Assembly: GCA_946699065.1 (NCBI GenBank) | Contig: CAMPDV010001208.1 | Coordinates: 60,921-124,920 of the forward strand | Direction of reading: 5' to 3' | Source of the DNA: Loxodes magnus | Taxonomy: Eukaryota > Ciliophora > Karyorelictea > Loxodida > Loxodidae | DNA: 64,000 nucleotides | Part shown: piece after piece, positions 9,316 to 19,380 of the stretch | Layout: each line of letters begins with the position of its first letter | How positions within the stretch are numbered: the stretch's first letter is position 1 | Position numbers and translations under genes: made by a program | The notes under the pieces: generated by a model | The model's input: the letters and a program-made list of their open reading frames with translations, nothing else | Told to the model about the DNA's origin: nothing | The model's database searches: none

Positions 9316-12300
9316 GATAACTCTATCAAAGTCTGGGATTTCCAGACTGGAAGTTGTACTCGGACATTAAGTGGACATTCCTCTGGAGTTTATTCGGTTG
9401 CGATCTCCAATGATCAGAAGTTCATTATCTCCGGAAGTGATGATCACTCTATCAAAGTCTGGTATTTCCAGACTGGAAGTTGTACTAGGACATTAAGTGG
9501 ACATTCCTCTTTAGTTAATTCGGTGGCGATCTCCAATGATCAGAAGTTCATTATCTCCGGAAGTTCTGATAACTCAATCAAAGTCTGTGATTTCCAGACT
9601 GGAAGTTGTACTCGGACATTAAGTGGACATTCCTCTTTAGTTAATTCGGTGGCGATCTCCAATGATCAGAAGTTCATTATCTCCGGAAGTAGAGATAACT
9701 CTATCAAAGTCTGGGATTTCCAGGCTGGAAGTTGTACTCGGACATTAAGTGGACATTCCTCAAGAGTTAATTCGGTGGCGATCTCCAATGATCAGAAGTT
9801 CATTATCTCCGGAAGTTCTGATAACTCTATCAAAGTCTGGGATTTCCAGACTGGAAGTTGTACTCGGACATTAAGTGGACATTCCTCTTATGTTATTTCG
9901 GTTGCGATCTCCAATGATCAGAAGTTCATTATCTCCGGAAGTAGAGATAACTCTATCAAAGTCTGGGATTTCCAGACTGGAAGTTGTACTCGGACATTAA
10001 GTGGACATTCCTCTTATGTTTATTCGGTGGCGATCTCCAATGATCAGAAGTTCATTATCTCCGGAAGTTCTGATAACTCTATCAAAGTCTGTGATTTCCA
10101 GACTGGAAGTTGTACTCGGACATTAAGTGGACATTCCTCTTTAGTTATTTCGGTTGCGATCTCCAATGATCAGAAGTTCATTATCTCCGGAAGTTCTGAT
10201 AACTCTATCAAAGTCTGGGATTTCCAGACTGGAAGTTGTACTAGGACATTAAGTGGACATTCCTCTTTAGTTAATTCGGTTGCGATCTCCAATGATCAGA
10301 AGTTCATTATCTCCGGAAGTTCTGATAACTCTATCAAAGTCTGTGATTTCCAGACTGGAAGTTGTACTAGGACATTAAGTGGACATTCCTCTTTAGTTAA
10401 TTCGGTGGCGATCTCCAATGATCAGAAGTTCATTATCTCCGGAAGTTCTGATAACTCTATCAAAGTCTGGGATTTCCAGACTGGAAGTTGTACTAGGACA
10501 TTAAGTGGACATTCCTCTGCAGTTTATTCGGTTGCGATCTCCAATGATCAGAAGTTCATTATCTCCGGAAGTTCTGATAACTCTATCAAAGTCTGGGATT
10601 TCCAGACTGGAAGTTGTACTCGGATATTAAGTGGACATTCCTCAAGAGTTAATTCGGTTGCGATCTCCAATGATCAGAAGTTCATTATCTCCGGAAGTAG
10701 AGATAACTCTATCAAAGTCTGGGATTTCCAGACTGGAAGTTGTACTCGGACATTAAGTGGACATTCCTCTTTAGTTAATTCGGTGGCGATCTCCAATGAT
10801 CAGAAGTTCATTATCTCCGGAAGTTCTGATAACTCTATCAAAGTCTGGGATTTCCAGACTGGAAGTTGTACTAGGACATTAAGTGGACATTCCTCTTATG
10901 TTTATTCGGTGGCGATCTCCAATGATCAGAAGTTCATTATCTCCGGAAGTTTAGATAACTCTATCAAAGTCTGGGATTTCCAGACTGGAAGTTGTACTAG
11001 GACATTAAGTGGACATTCCTCTTTAGTTTATTCGGTTGCGATCTCCAATGATCAGAAGTTCATTATCTCCGTAAGTTCTGATAACTCAATCAAAGTCTGT
11101 GATTTCCAGACTGGAAGTTGTACTAGGACATTAAGTGGACATTCCTCTTTAGTTAATTCGGTGGCGATCTCCAATGATCAGAAGTTCATTATCTCCGGAA
11201 GTTTAGATAACTCTATCAAAGTCTGGGATTTCCAGACTGGAAGTTGTACTAGGACATTAAGTGGACATTCCTCTTATGTTTATTCGGTGGCGATCTCCAA
11301 TGATCAGAAGTTCATTATCTCCGGAAGTTCTGATAACTCTATCAAAGTCTGGGATTTCCAGACTGGAAGTTGTACTAGGACATTAAGTGGACATTCCTCT
11401 TTAGTTTATTGTGTGGCGATCTCCAATGATCAGAAGTTCATTATCTCCGGAAGTTCTGATAACTCTATCAAAGTCTGTGATTTCCAGACTGGAAGTTGTA
11501 CTAGGACATTAAGTGGACATTCCTCTTTAGTTTATTCGGTGGCGATCTCCAATGATCAGAAGTTCATTATCTCCGGAAGTTCTGATAACTCTATCAAAGT
11601 CTGTGATTTCCAGACTGGAAGTTGTACTAGGACATTAAGTGGACATTCCTCAAGAGTTATTTCGGTTGCGATCTCCAATGATCAGAAGTTCATTATCTCC
11701 GGAAGTAGAGATAACTCTATCAAAGTCTGGGATTTCCAGACTGGAAGTTGTACTAGGACATTAAGTGGACATTCCTCAAGAGTTATTTCGGTTGCGATCT
11801 CCAATGATCAGAAGTTCATTATCTCCGGAAGTAGAGATAACTCTATCAAAGTCTGGGATTTCCAGACTGGAAGTTGTACTCGGACATTAAGTGGACATTC
11901 CTCTTATGTTTATTCGGTGGCGATCTCCAATGATCAGAAGTTCATTATCTCCGGAAGTAGAGATAACTCTATCAAAGTCTGGGATTTCCAGACTGGAAGT
12001 TGTACTCGGACATTAAGTGGACATTCCTCTGCAGTTTTTTCGGTTGCGATCTCCAATGATCAGAAGTTCATTATCTCCGGAAGTTTAGATAACTCTATCA
12101 AAGTCTGGGATTTCCAGACTGGAAGTTGTACTCGGACATTAAGTGGACATTCCTCTTATGTTTATTCGGTGGCGATCTCCAATGATCAGAAGTTCATTAT
12201 CTCCGGAAGTTCTGATAACTCTATCAAAGTCTGGGATTTCCAGACTGGAAGTTGTACTCGGACATTAAGTGGACATTCCTCAAGAGTTATTTCGGTTGCG

Positions 12301-15300
12301 ATCTCCAATAATCAGAAGTTCATTATCTCCGGAAGTAGAGATAACTCTATCAAAGTCTGGGATTTCCAGACTGGAAGTTGTACTCGGACATTAAGTGGAC
12401 ATTCCTCTTTAGTTAATTCGGTGGCGATCTCCAATGATCAGAAGTTCATTATCTCCGGAAGTTCTGATAACTCTATCAAAGTCTGGGATTTCCAGACTGG
12501 AAGTTGTACTCGGACATTAAGTGGACATTCCTCTTATGTTTATTCGGTGGCGATCTCCAATAATCAGAAGTTCATTATCTCCGGAAGTAGAGATAACTCT
12601 ATCAAAGTCTGGGATTTCCAGACTGGAAGTTGTACTCGGACATTAAGTGGACATTCCTCTTTAGTTAATTCGGTGGCGATCTCCAATGATCAGAAGTTCA
12701 TTATCTCCGGAAGTTCTGATAACTCTATCAAAGTCTGGGATTTCCAGACTGGAAGTTGTACTCGGACATTAAGTGGACATTCCTCTTATGTTTATTCGGT
12801 GGCGATCTCCAATGATCAGAAGTTCATTATCTCCGGAAGTAGAGATAACTCTATCAAAGTCTGGGATTTCCAGACTGGAAGTTGTACTAGGACATTAAGT
12901 GGACATTCCTCTGAAGTTTATTGTGTGGCGATCTCCAATGATCAGAAGTTCATTATCTCCGGAAGTTCTGATAACTCTATCAAAGTCTGTGATTTCCAGA
13001 CTGGAAGTTGTACTCGGACATTAAGTGGACATTCCTCTGAAGTTTATTCGGTTGCGATCTCCAATGATCAGAAGTTCATTATCTCCGGAAGTTCTGATAA
13101 CTCAATCAAAGTCTGGGATTTCCAGACTGGAAGTTGTACTCGGACATTAAGTGGACATTCCTCTTTAGTTAATTCGGTTGCGATCTCCAATGATCAGAAG
13201 TTCATTATCTCCGGAAGTTCTGATAACTCTATCAAAGTCTGGGATTTCCAGACTGGAAGTTGTACTCGGACATTAAGTGGACATTCCTCTTATGTTAATT
13301 CGGTGGCGATCTCCAATGATCAGAAGTTCATTATCTCCGGAAGTTCTGATAACTCTATCAAAGTCTGGGATTTCCAGACTGGAAGTTGTACTAGGACATT
13401 AAGTGGACATTCCTCTTTAGTTAATTCGGTTGCGATCTCCAATGATCAGAAGTTCATTATCTCCGGAAGTTCTGATAACTCTATCAAAGTCTGGGATTTC
13501 CAGACTGGAAGTTGTACTAGGACATTAAGTGGACATTCCTCTTATGTTAATTCGGTTGCGATCTCCAATGATCAGAAGTTCATTATCTCCGGAAGTTCTG
13601 ATAACTCTATCAAAGTCTGTGATTTCCAGACTGGAAGTTGTACTAGGACATTAAGTGGACATTCCTCTTTAGTTAATTCGGTTGCGATCTCCAATGATCA
13701 GAAGTTCATTATCTCCGGAAGTAGAGATAACTCTATCAAAGTCTGGGATTTCCAGACTGGAAGTTGTACTAGGACATTAAGTGGACATTCCTCTTATGTT
13801 AATTCGGTGGCGATCTCCAATGCTCAGAAGTTCATTATCTCCGGAAGTTCTGATAACTCTATCAAAGTTTGTGATTTCCAGACTGGAAGTTGTACTAGGA
13901 CATTAAGTGGACATTCCTCTTATGTTTATTCGGTGGCGATCTCCAATGATCAGAAGTTCATTATCTCCGGAAGTAGAGATAACTCAATCAAAGTCTGGGA
14001 TTTCCAGACTGGAAGTTGTACTAGGACATTAAGTGGACATTCCTCTGAAGTTTATTGTGTGGCGATCTCCAATGATCAGAAGTTCATTATCTCCGGAAGT
14101 TCTGATAACTCTATCAAAGTCTGGGATTTCCAGACTGGAAGTTGTACTAGGACATTAAGTGGACATTCCTCTTTAGTTAATTCGGTTGCGATCTCCAATG
14201 ATCAGAAGTTCATTATCTCCGGAAGTTCTGATAACTCTATCAAAGTCTGTGATTTCCAGACTGGAAGTTGTACTAGGACATTAAGTGGACATTCCTCTTT
14301 AGTTAATTCGGTGGCGATCTCCAATGATCAGAAGTTCATTATCTCCGGAAGTAGAGATAACTCTATCAAAGTCTGGGATTTCCAGACTGGAAGTTGTACT
14401 CGGACATTAAGTGGACATTCCTCTTTAGTTTATTCGGTTGCGATCTCCAATGATCAGAAGTTCATTATCTCCGGAAGTTCTGATAACTCTATCAAAGTCT
14501 GTGATTTCCAGACTGGAAGTTGTACTAGGACATTAAGTGGACATTCCTCTTATGTTAATTCGGTTGCGATCTCCAATGATCAGAAGTTCATTATCTCCGG
14601 AAGTTCTGATAACTCTATCAAAGTCTGGGATTTCCAGACTGGAAGTTGTACTAGGACATTAAGTGGACATTCCTCTTTAGTTAATTCGGTTGCGATCTCC
14701 AATGATCAGAAGTTCATTATCTCCGGAAGTTCTGATAACTCTATCAAAGTCTGGGATTTCCAGACTGGAAGTTGTACTAGGACATTAAGTGGACATTCCT
14801 CTGAAGTTTATTGTGTGGCGATCTCCAATGATCAGAAGTTCATTATCTCCGGAAGTTCTGATAACTCTATCAAAGTTTGGGATTTCCAGACTGGAAGTTG
14901 TACTAGGACATTAAGTGGACATTCCTCTTATGTTAATTCGGTGGCGATCTCCAATGCTCAGAAGTTCATTATCTCCGGAAGTTCTGATAACTCTATCAAA
15001 GTCTGGGATTTCCAGACTGGAAGTTGTACTAGGACATTAAGTGGACATTCCTCTTTAGTTAATTCGGTTGCGATCTCCAATGATCAGAAGTTCATTATCT
15101 CCGGAAGTTCTGATAACTCTATCAAAGTCTGGGATTTCCAGACTGGAAGTTGTACTAGGACATTAAGTGGACATTCCTCTTATGTTAATTCGGTTGCGAT
15201 CTCCAATGATCAGAAGTTCATTATCTCCGGAAGTTCTGATAACTCTATCAAAGTCTGGGATTTCCAGACTGGAAGTTGTACTAGGACATTAAGTGGACAT

Positions 15301-16875
15301 TCCTCTTTAGTTAATTCGGTTGCGATCTCCAATGATCAGAAGTTCATTATCTCCGGAAGTAGAGATAACTCTATCAAAGTCTGTGATTTCCAGACTGGAA
15401 GTTGTACTAGGACATTAAGTGGACATTCCTCAAGAGTTAATTCGGTTGCGATCTCCAATGATCAGAAGTTCATTATCTCCGGAAGTTCTGATAACTCTAT
15501 CAAAGTTTGGGATTTCCAGACTGGAAGTTGTACTAGGACATTAAGTGGACATTCCTCAAGAGTTAATTCGGTTGCGATCTCCAATGATCAGAAGTTCATT
15601 ATCTCCGGAAGTTCTGATAACTCTATCAAAGTCTGGGATTTCCAGACTGGAAGTTGTACTAGGACATTAAGTGGACATTCCTCTTTAGTTAATTCGGTTG
15701 CGATCTCCAATGATCAGAAGTTCATTATCTCCGGAAGTTCTGATAACTCTATCAAAGTCTGGGATTTCCAGACTGGAAGTTGTACTAGGACATTAAGTGG
15801 ACATTCCTCTTATGTTAATTCGGTTGCGATCTCCAATGATCAGAAGTTCATTATCTCCGGAAGTTCTGATAACTCTATCAAAGTCTGGGATTTCCAGACT
15901 GGAAGTTGTACTAGGACATTAAGTGGACATTCCTCTTTAGTTAATTCGGTTGCGATCTCCAATGATCAGAAGTTCATTATCTCCGGAAGTTCTGATAACT
16001 CTATCAAAGTCTGGGATTTCCAGACTGGAAGTTGTACTAGGACATTAAGTGGACATTCCTCTGAAGTTTATTGTGTGGCGATCTCCAATGATCAGAAGTT
16101 CATTATCTCCGGAAGTTCTGATAACTCTATCAAAGTCTGGGATTTCCAGACTGGAAGTTGTACTCGGACATTAAGTGGACATTCCTCTGCAGTTTATTCG
16201 GTTGCGATCTCCAATGATCAGAAGTTCATTATCTCCGGAAGTTCTGATAACTCTATCAAAGTCTGTGATTTCCAGACTGGAAGTTGTACTAGGACATTAA
16301 GTGGACATTCCTCAAGAGTTAATTCGGTTGCGATCTCCAATGATCAGAAGTTCATTATCTCCGGAAGTTCTGATAACTCTATCAAAGTCTGGGATTTCCA
16401 GACTGGAAGTTGTACTAGGACATTAAGTGGACATTCCTCTTATGTTATTTCGGTTGCGATCTCCAATGATCAGAAGTTCATTATCTCCGGAAGTTCTGAT
16501 AACTCTATCAAAGTCTGGGATTTCCAGACTGGAAGTTGTACTAGGACATTAAGTGGACATTCCTCTTTAGTTAATTCGGTTGCGATCTCCAATGATCAGA
16601 AGTTCATTATCTCCGGAAGTTCTGATAACTCTATCAAAGTCTGGGATTTCCAGACTGGAAGTTGTACTCGGACATTAAGTGGACATTCCTCTGAAGTTTA
16701 TTGTGTGGCGATCTCCAATGATCAGAAGTTCATTATCTCCGGAAGTTCTGATAACTCTATCAAAGTCTGGGATTTCCAGACTGGAAGTTGTACTCGGACA
16801 TTAAGTGGACATTCCTCTGAAGTTTATTGTGTGGCGATCTCCAATGATCAGAAGTTCATTATCTCCGGAAGTTGA
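9316..16875 (+). CDS. WD40-repeat open segment, 60 blades
   Basis: Sixty units in frame 1 from just after the TGA at 9,313 to the TGA at 16,873-16,875. There is no ATG start and no non-WD40 sequence; the apparent start at 9,523 is a GTG=Val1. The last GDDHS unit of the window is near 9,439. Between 12,300 and 12,560 two units have Asn for Asp6 (AATAATCAG), and from 13,813 some have Ala (AATGCTCAG). A Gly-to-Val change at 11,071 creates the hexamer GTAAGT. From about 9,817 onward the order of variant units is repeated, with small insertions and deletions of whole units, in the segment 19,393-28,845. I infer a segmental duplication of several kilobases. Coding status is as uncertain as for the rest of the array, but 60 successive stop-free units favour recent selection or recent amplification of an intact template. 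Confidence 0.65.
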   Translation, partial: DNSIKVWDFQTGSCTRTLSGHSSGVYSVAISNDQKFIISGSDDHSIKVWYFQTGSCTRTLSGHSSLVNSVAISNDQKFIISGSSDNSIKVCDFQTGSCTRTLSGHSSLVNSVAISNDQKFIISGSRDNSIKVWDFQAGSCTRTLSGHSSRVNSVAISNDQKFIISGSSDNSIKVWDFQTGSCTRTLSGHSSYVISVAISNDQKFIISGSRDNSIKVWDFQTGSCTRTLSGHSSYVYSVAISNDQKFIISGSSDNSIKVCDFQTGSCTRTLSGHSSLVISVAISNDQKFIISGSSDNSIKVWDFQTGSCTRTLSGHSSLVNSVAISNDQKFIISGSSDNSIKVCDFQTGSCTRTLSGHSSLVNSVAISNDQKFIISGSSDNSIKVWDFQTGSCTRTLSGHSSAVYSVAISNDQKFIISGSSDNSIKVWDFQTGSCTRILSGHSSRVNSVAISNDQKFIISGSRDNSIKVWDFQTGSCTRTLSGHSSLVNSVAISNDQKFIISGSSDNSIKVWDFQTGSCTRTLSGHSSYVYSVAISNDQKFIISGSLDNSIKVWDFQTGSCTRTLSGHSSLVYSVAISNDQKFIISVSSDNSIKVCDFQTGSCTRTLSGHSSLVNSVAISNDQKFIISGSLDNSIKVWDFQTGSCTRTLSGHSSYVYSVAISNDQKFIISGSSDNSIKVWDFQTGSCTRTLSGHSSLVYCVAISNDQKFIISGSSDNSIKVCDFQTGSCTRTLSGHSSLVYSVAISNDQKFIISGSSDNSIKVCDFQTGSCTRTLSGHSSRVISVAISNDQKFIISGSRDNSIKVWDFQTGSCTRTLSGHSSRVISVAISNDQKFIISGSRDNSIKVWDFQTGSCTRTLSGHSSYVYSVAISNDQKFIISGSRDNSIKVWDFQTGSCTRTLSGHSSAVFSVAISNDQKFIISGSLDNSIKVWDFQTGSCTRTLSGHSSYVYSVAISNDQKFIISGSSDNSIKVWDFQTGSCTRTLSGHSSRVISVAISNNQKFIISGSRDNSIKVWDFQTGSCTRTLSGHSSLVNSVAISNDQKFIISGSSDNSIKVWDFQTGSCTRTLSGHSSYVYSVAISNNQKFIISGSRDNSIKVWDFQTGSCTRTLSGHSSLVNSVAISNDQKFIISGSSDNSIKVWDFQTGSCTRTLSGHSSYVYSVAISNDQKFIISGSRDNSIKVWDFQTGSCTRTLSGHSSEVYCVAISNDQKFIISGSSDNSIKVCDFQTGSCTRTLSGHSSEVYSVAISNDQKFIISGSSDNSIKVWDFQTGSCTRTLSGHSSLVNSVAISNDQKFIISGSSDNSIKVWDFQTGSCTRTLSGHSSYVNSVAISNDQKFIISGSSDNSIKVWDFQTGSCTRTLSGHSSLVNSVAISNDQKFIISGSSDNSIKVWDFQTGSCTRTLSGHSSYVNSVAISNDQKFIISGSSDNSIKVCDFQTGSCTRTLSGHSSLVNSVAISNDQKFIISGSRDNSIKVWDFQTGSCTRTLSGHSSYVNSVAISNAQKFIISGSSDNSIKVCDFQTGSCTRTLSGHSSYVYSVAISNDQKFIISGSRDNSIKVWDFQTGSCTRTLSGHSSEVYCVAISNDQKFIISGSSDNSIKVWDFQTGSCTRTLSGHSSLVNSVAISNDQKFIISGSSDNSIKVCDFQTGSCTRTLSGHSSLVNSVAISNDQKFIISGSRDNSIKVWDFQTGSCTRTLSGHSSLVYSVAISNDQKFIISGSSDNSIKVCDFQTGSCTRTLSGHSSYVNSVAISNDQKFIISGSSDNSIKVWDFQTGSCTRTLSGHSSLVNSVAISNDQKFIISGSSDNSIKVWDFQTGSCTRTLSGHSSEVYCVAISNDQKFIISGSSDNSIKVWDFQTGSCTRTLSGHSSYVNSVAISNAQKFIISGSSDNSIKVWDFQTGSCTRTLSGHSSLVNSVAISNDQKFIISGSSDNSIKVWDFQTGSCTRTLSGHSSYVNSVAISNDQKFIISGSSDNSIKVWDFQTGSCTRTLSGHSSLVNSVAISNDQKFIISGSRDNSIKVCDFQTGSCTRTLSGHSSRVNSVAISNDQKFIISGSSDNSIKVWDFQTGSCTRTLSGHSSRVNSVAISNDQKFIISGSSDNSIKVWDFQTGSCTRTLSGHSSLVNSVAISNDQKFIISGSSDNSIKVWDFQTGSCTRTLSGHSSYVNSVAISNDQKFIISGSSDNSIKVWDFQTGSCTRTLSGHSSLVNSVAISNDQKFIISGSSDNSIKVWDFQTGSCTRTLSGHSSEVYCVAISNDQKFIISGSSDNSIKVWDFQTGSCTRTLSGHSSAVYSVAISNDQKFIISGSSDNSIKVCDFQTGSCTRTLSGHSSRVNSVAISNDQKFIISGSSDNSIKVWDFQTGSCTRTLSGHSSYVISVAISNDQKFIISGSSDNSIKVWDFQTGSCTRTLSGHSSLVNSVAISNDQKFIISGSSDNSIKVWDFQTGSCTRTLSGHSSEVYCVAISNDQKFIISGSSDNSIKVWDFQTGSCTRTLSGHSSEVYCVAISNDQKFIISGS
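9817..13930 (+). repeat. Large segmental duplication, upstream copy A (partner 19,393-23,380)
   Basis: Unit order matches 19,393-23,380 with offset 76 units at the start, 77 units after one extra unit in the partner (markers 11,071/20,773, 12,031/21,733 and 12,301/22,003), and 75 units after a two-unit gain here (markers 12,911/22,361 and 13,813/23,263). The two-unit gain is visible as a second Asn-Asn-Gln unit near 12,553 that the partner lacks. Confidence 0.8.
11071..11076 (+). other. GTAAGT hexamer from a Gly13-to-Val change
   Basis: GGA-AGT becomes GTA-AGT, which happens to match the consensus eukaryotic 5' splice site. The only other copy is at 20,773, its duplicated partner. I see no matching branch site or acceptor that differs from the ordinary units, so splicing here is speculative. 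Confidence 0.2.
14820..16750 (+). repeat. Block recurring 96 units downstream (26,916-28,846)
   Basis: The Ala6 unit at 14,947 matches 27,043 (12,096 bp, 96 units). The following order, with two Arg-Val-Asn units around GTT-TGG, the Glu-Val-Tyr-Cys units and an Ala-Val-Tyr unit, is the same up to the terminal TGA. The TGA falls one unit earlier in the downstream copy. Confidence 0.75.
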
Positions 16876-18145
16876 GATAACTCTATCAAAGTCTGGGATT
16901 TCCAGACTGGAAGTTGTACTCGGACATTAAGTGGACATTCCTCTGAAGTTTATTGTGTGGCGATCTCCAATGATCAGAAGTTCATTATCTCCGGAAGTTC
17001 TGATAACTCTATCAAAGTCTGGGATTTCCAGACTGGAAGTTGTACTAGGACATTAAGTGGACATTCCTCTTTAGTTAATTCGGTGGCGATCTCCAATGAT
17101 CAGAAGTTCATTATCTCCGGAAGTTGAGATAACTCTATCAAAGTCTGGGATTTCCAGACTGGAAGTTGTACTCGGACATTAAGTGGACATTCCTCTGCAG
17201 TTTATTCGGTTGCGATCTCCAATGATCAGAAGTTCATTATCTCCGGAAGTTCTGATAACTCTATCAAAGTCTGTGATTTCCAGACTGGAAGTTGTACTAG
17301 GACATTAAGTGGACATTCCTCAAGAGTTAATTCGGTTGCGATCTCCAATGATCAGAAGTTCATTATCTCCGGAAGTTCTGATAACTCTATCAAAGTCTGG
17401 GATTTCCAGACTGGAAGTTGTACTAGGACATTAAGTGGACATTCCTCTTATGTTATTTCGGTTGCGATCTCCAATGATCAGAAGTTCATTATCTCCGGAA
17501 GTTCTGATAACTCTATCAAAGTCTGGGATTTCCAGACTGGAAGTTGTACTAGGACATTAAGTGGACATTCCTCTTTAGTTAATTCGGTTGCGATCTCCAA
17601 TGATCAGAAGTTCATTATCTCCGGAAGTTCTGATAACTCTATCAAAGTCTGGGATTTCCAGACTGGAAGTTGTACTCGGACATTAAGTGGACATTCCTCT
17701 GAAGTTTATTGTGTGGCGATCTCCAATGATCAGAAGTTCATTATCTCCGGAAGTTCTGATAACTCTATCAAAGTCTGGGATTTCCAGACTGGAAGTTGTA
17801 CTCGGACATTAAGTGGACATTCCTCTGAAGTTTATTGTGTGGCGATCTCCAATGATCAGAAGTTCATTATCTCCGGAAGTTGAGATAACTCTATCAAAGT
17901 CTGGGATTTCCAGACTGGAAGTTGTACTCGGACATTAAGTGGACATTCCTCTGAAGTTTATTGTGTGGCGATCTCCAATGATCAGAAGTTCATTATCTCC
18001 GGAAGTTCTGATAACTCTATCAAAGTCTGGGATTTCCAGACTGGAAGTTGTACTAGGACATTAAGTGGACATTCCTCTTTAGTTAATTCGGTGGCGATCT
18101 CCAATGATCAGAAGTTCATTATCTCCGGAAGTTGAGATAACTCTA
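16130..18145 (+). repeat. Eight-unit tandem duplication (2 x 1,008 bp)
   Basis: Markers repeat at exactly 1,008 bp: Ala-Val-Tyr (GCAG at 16,189 and 17,197), TGA (16,873 and 17,881) and TGA (17,125 and 18,133). The copies abut, so this is a local unequal-exchange product that also doubled two nonsense codons. Confidence 0.85.
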
Positions 18146-19143
18146 TCAAAGTCTGGGATTTCCAGACTGGAAGTTGTACTCGGACATTAAGTGGACATTC
18201 CTCAAGAGTTAATTCGGTTGCGATCTCCAATGATCAGAAGTTCATTATCTCCGGAAGTAGAGATAACTCTATCAAAGTCTGGGATTTCCAGACTGGAAGT
18301 TGTACTAGGACATTAAGTGGACATTCCTCTTATGTTAATTCGGTTGCGATCTCCAATGATCAGAAGTTCATTATCTCCGGAAGTAGAGATAACTCTATCA
18401 AAGTCTGGGATTTCCAGACTGGAAGTTGTACTAGGACATTAAGTGGACATTCCTCTTTAGTTTATTCGGTGGCGATCTCCAATGATCAGAAGTTCATTAT
18501 CTCCGGAAGTTGAGATAACTCTATCAAAGTCTGGGATTTCCAGACTGGAAGTTGTACTAGGACATTAAGTGGAAATTCCTCTGGAGTTTATTCGGTTGCG
18601 ATCTCCAATGATCAGAAGTTCATTATCTCCGGAAGTTGAGATAACTCTATCAAAGTCTGGGATTTCCAGACTGGAAGTTGTACTAGGACATTAAGTGGAC
18701 ATTCCTCTTTAGTTTATTCGGTTGCGATCTCCAATGATCAGAAGTTCATTATCTCCGGAAGTTCTGATAACTCTATCAAAGTCTGGGATTTCCAGACTGG
18801 AAGTTGTACTAGGACATTAAGTGGACATTCCTCTTATGTTTATTCGGTTGCGATCTCCAATGATCAGAAGTTCATTATCTCCGGAAGTTGAGATAACTCT
18901 ATCAAAGTCTGGGATTTCCAGACTGGAAGTTGTACTCGGACATTAAGTGGACATTCCTCAAGAGTTATTTCGGTTGCGATCTCCAATGATCAGAAGTTCA
19001 TTATCTCCGGAAGTAGAGATAACTCTATCAAAGTCTGTGATTTCCAGACTGGAAGTTGTACTAGGACATTAAGTGGACATTCCTCTTATGTTTATTCGGT
19101 TGCGATCTCCAATGATCAGAAGTTCATTATCTCCGGAAGTTGA
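16876..19143 (+). pseudogene. Stop-rich WD40 patch, 18 units with eight TGA codons
   Basis: Frame 1 continues in perfect 126-bp register but codon 15 is TGA at 17,125, 17,881, 18,133, 18,511, 18,637, 18,889 and 19,141, after the one at 16,873 that bounds the patch. No open piece here exceeds six units. The first part is an 8-unit tandem duplication (TGA 16,873 and 17,125 recur at 17,881 and 18,133, both 1,008 bp later). The remainder is copied at about 29,599-30,846, including a rare CAT-to-AAT change (His36 to Asn, GGAAATTCC at 18,571 and 30,037). Under the standard code this is dead sequence; if UGA is read as an amino acid it is ordinary coding array. I call it a pseudogene only under the standard code. 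Confidence 0.55.
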
Positions 19144-19380
19144 GATAACTCTATCAAAGTCTGTGATTTCCAGACTGGAAGTTGTACTAGGACATTAAGT
19201 GGACATTCCTCTTTAGTTAATTCGGTGGCGATCTCCAATGATCAGAAGTTCATTATCTCCGGAAGTAGAGATAACTCTATCAAAGTCTGTGATTTCCAGA
19301 CTGGAAGTTGTACTAGGACATTAAGTGGACATTCCTCTTATGTTAATTCGGTTGCGATCTCCAATGATCAGAAGTTCATT
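18133..19380 (+). repeat. Ten-unit block recurring 91 units downstream (29,599-30,846)
   Basis: Five TGA codons (18,133, 18,511, 18,637, 18,889, 19,141) have counterparts at 29,599, 29,977, 30,103, 30,355 and 30,607, each 11,466 bp away. The rare GGAAATTCC (His36 to Asn) is shared at 18,571 and 30,037. Confidence 0.85.
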
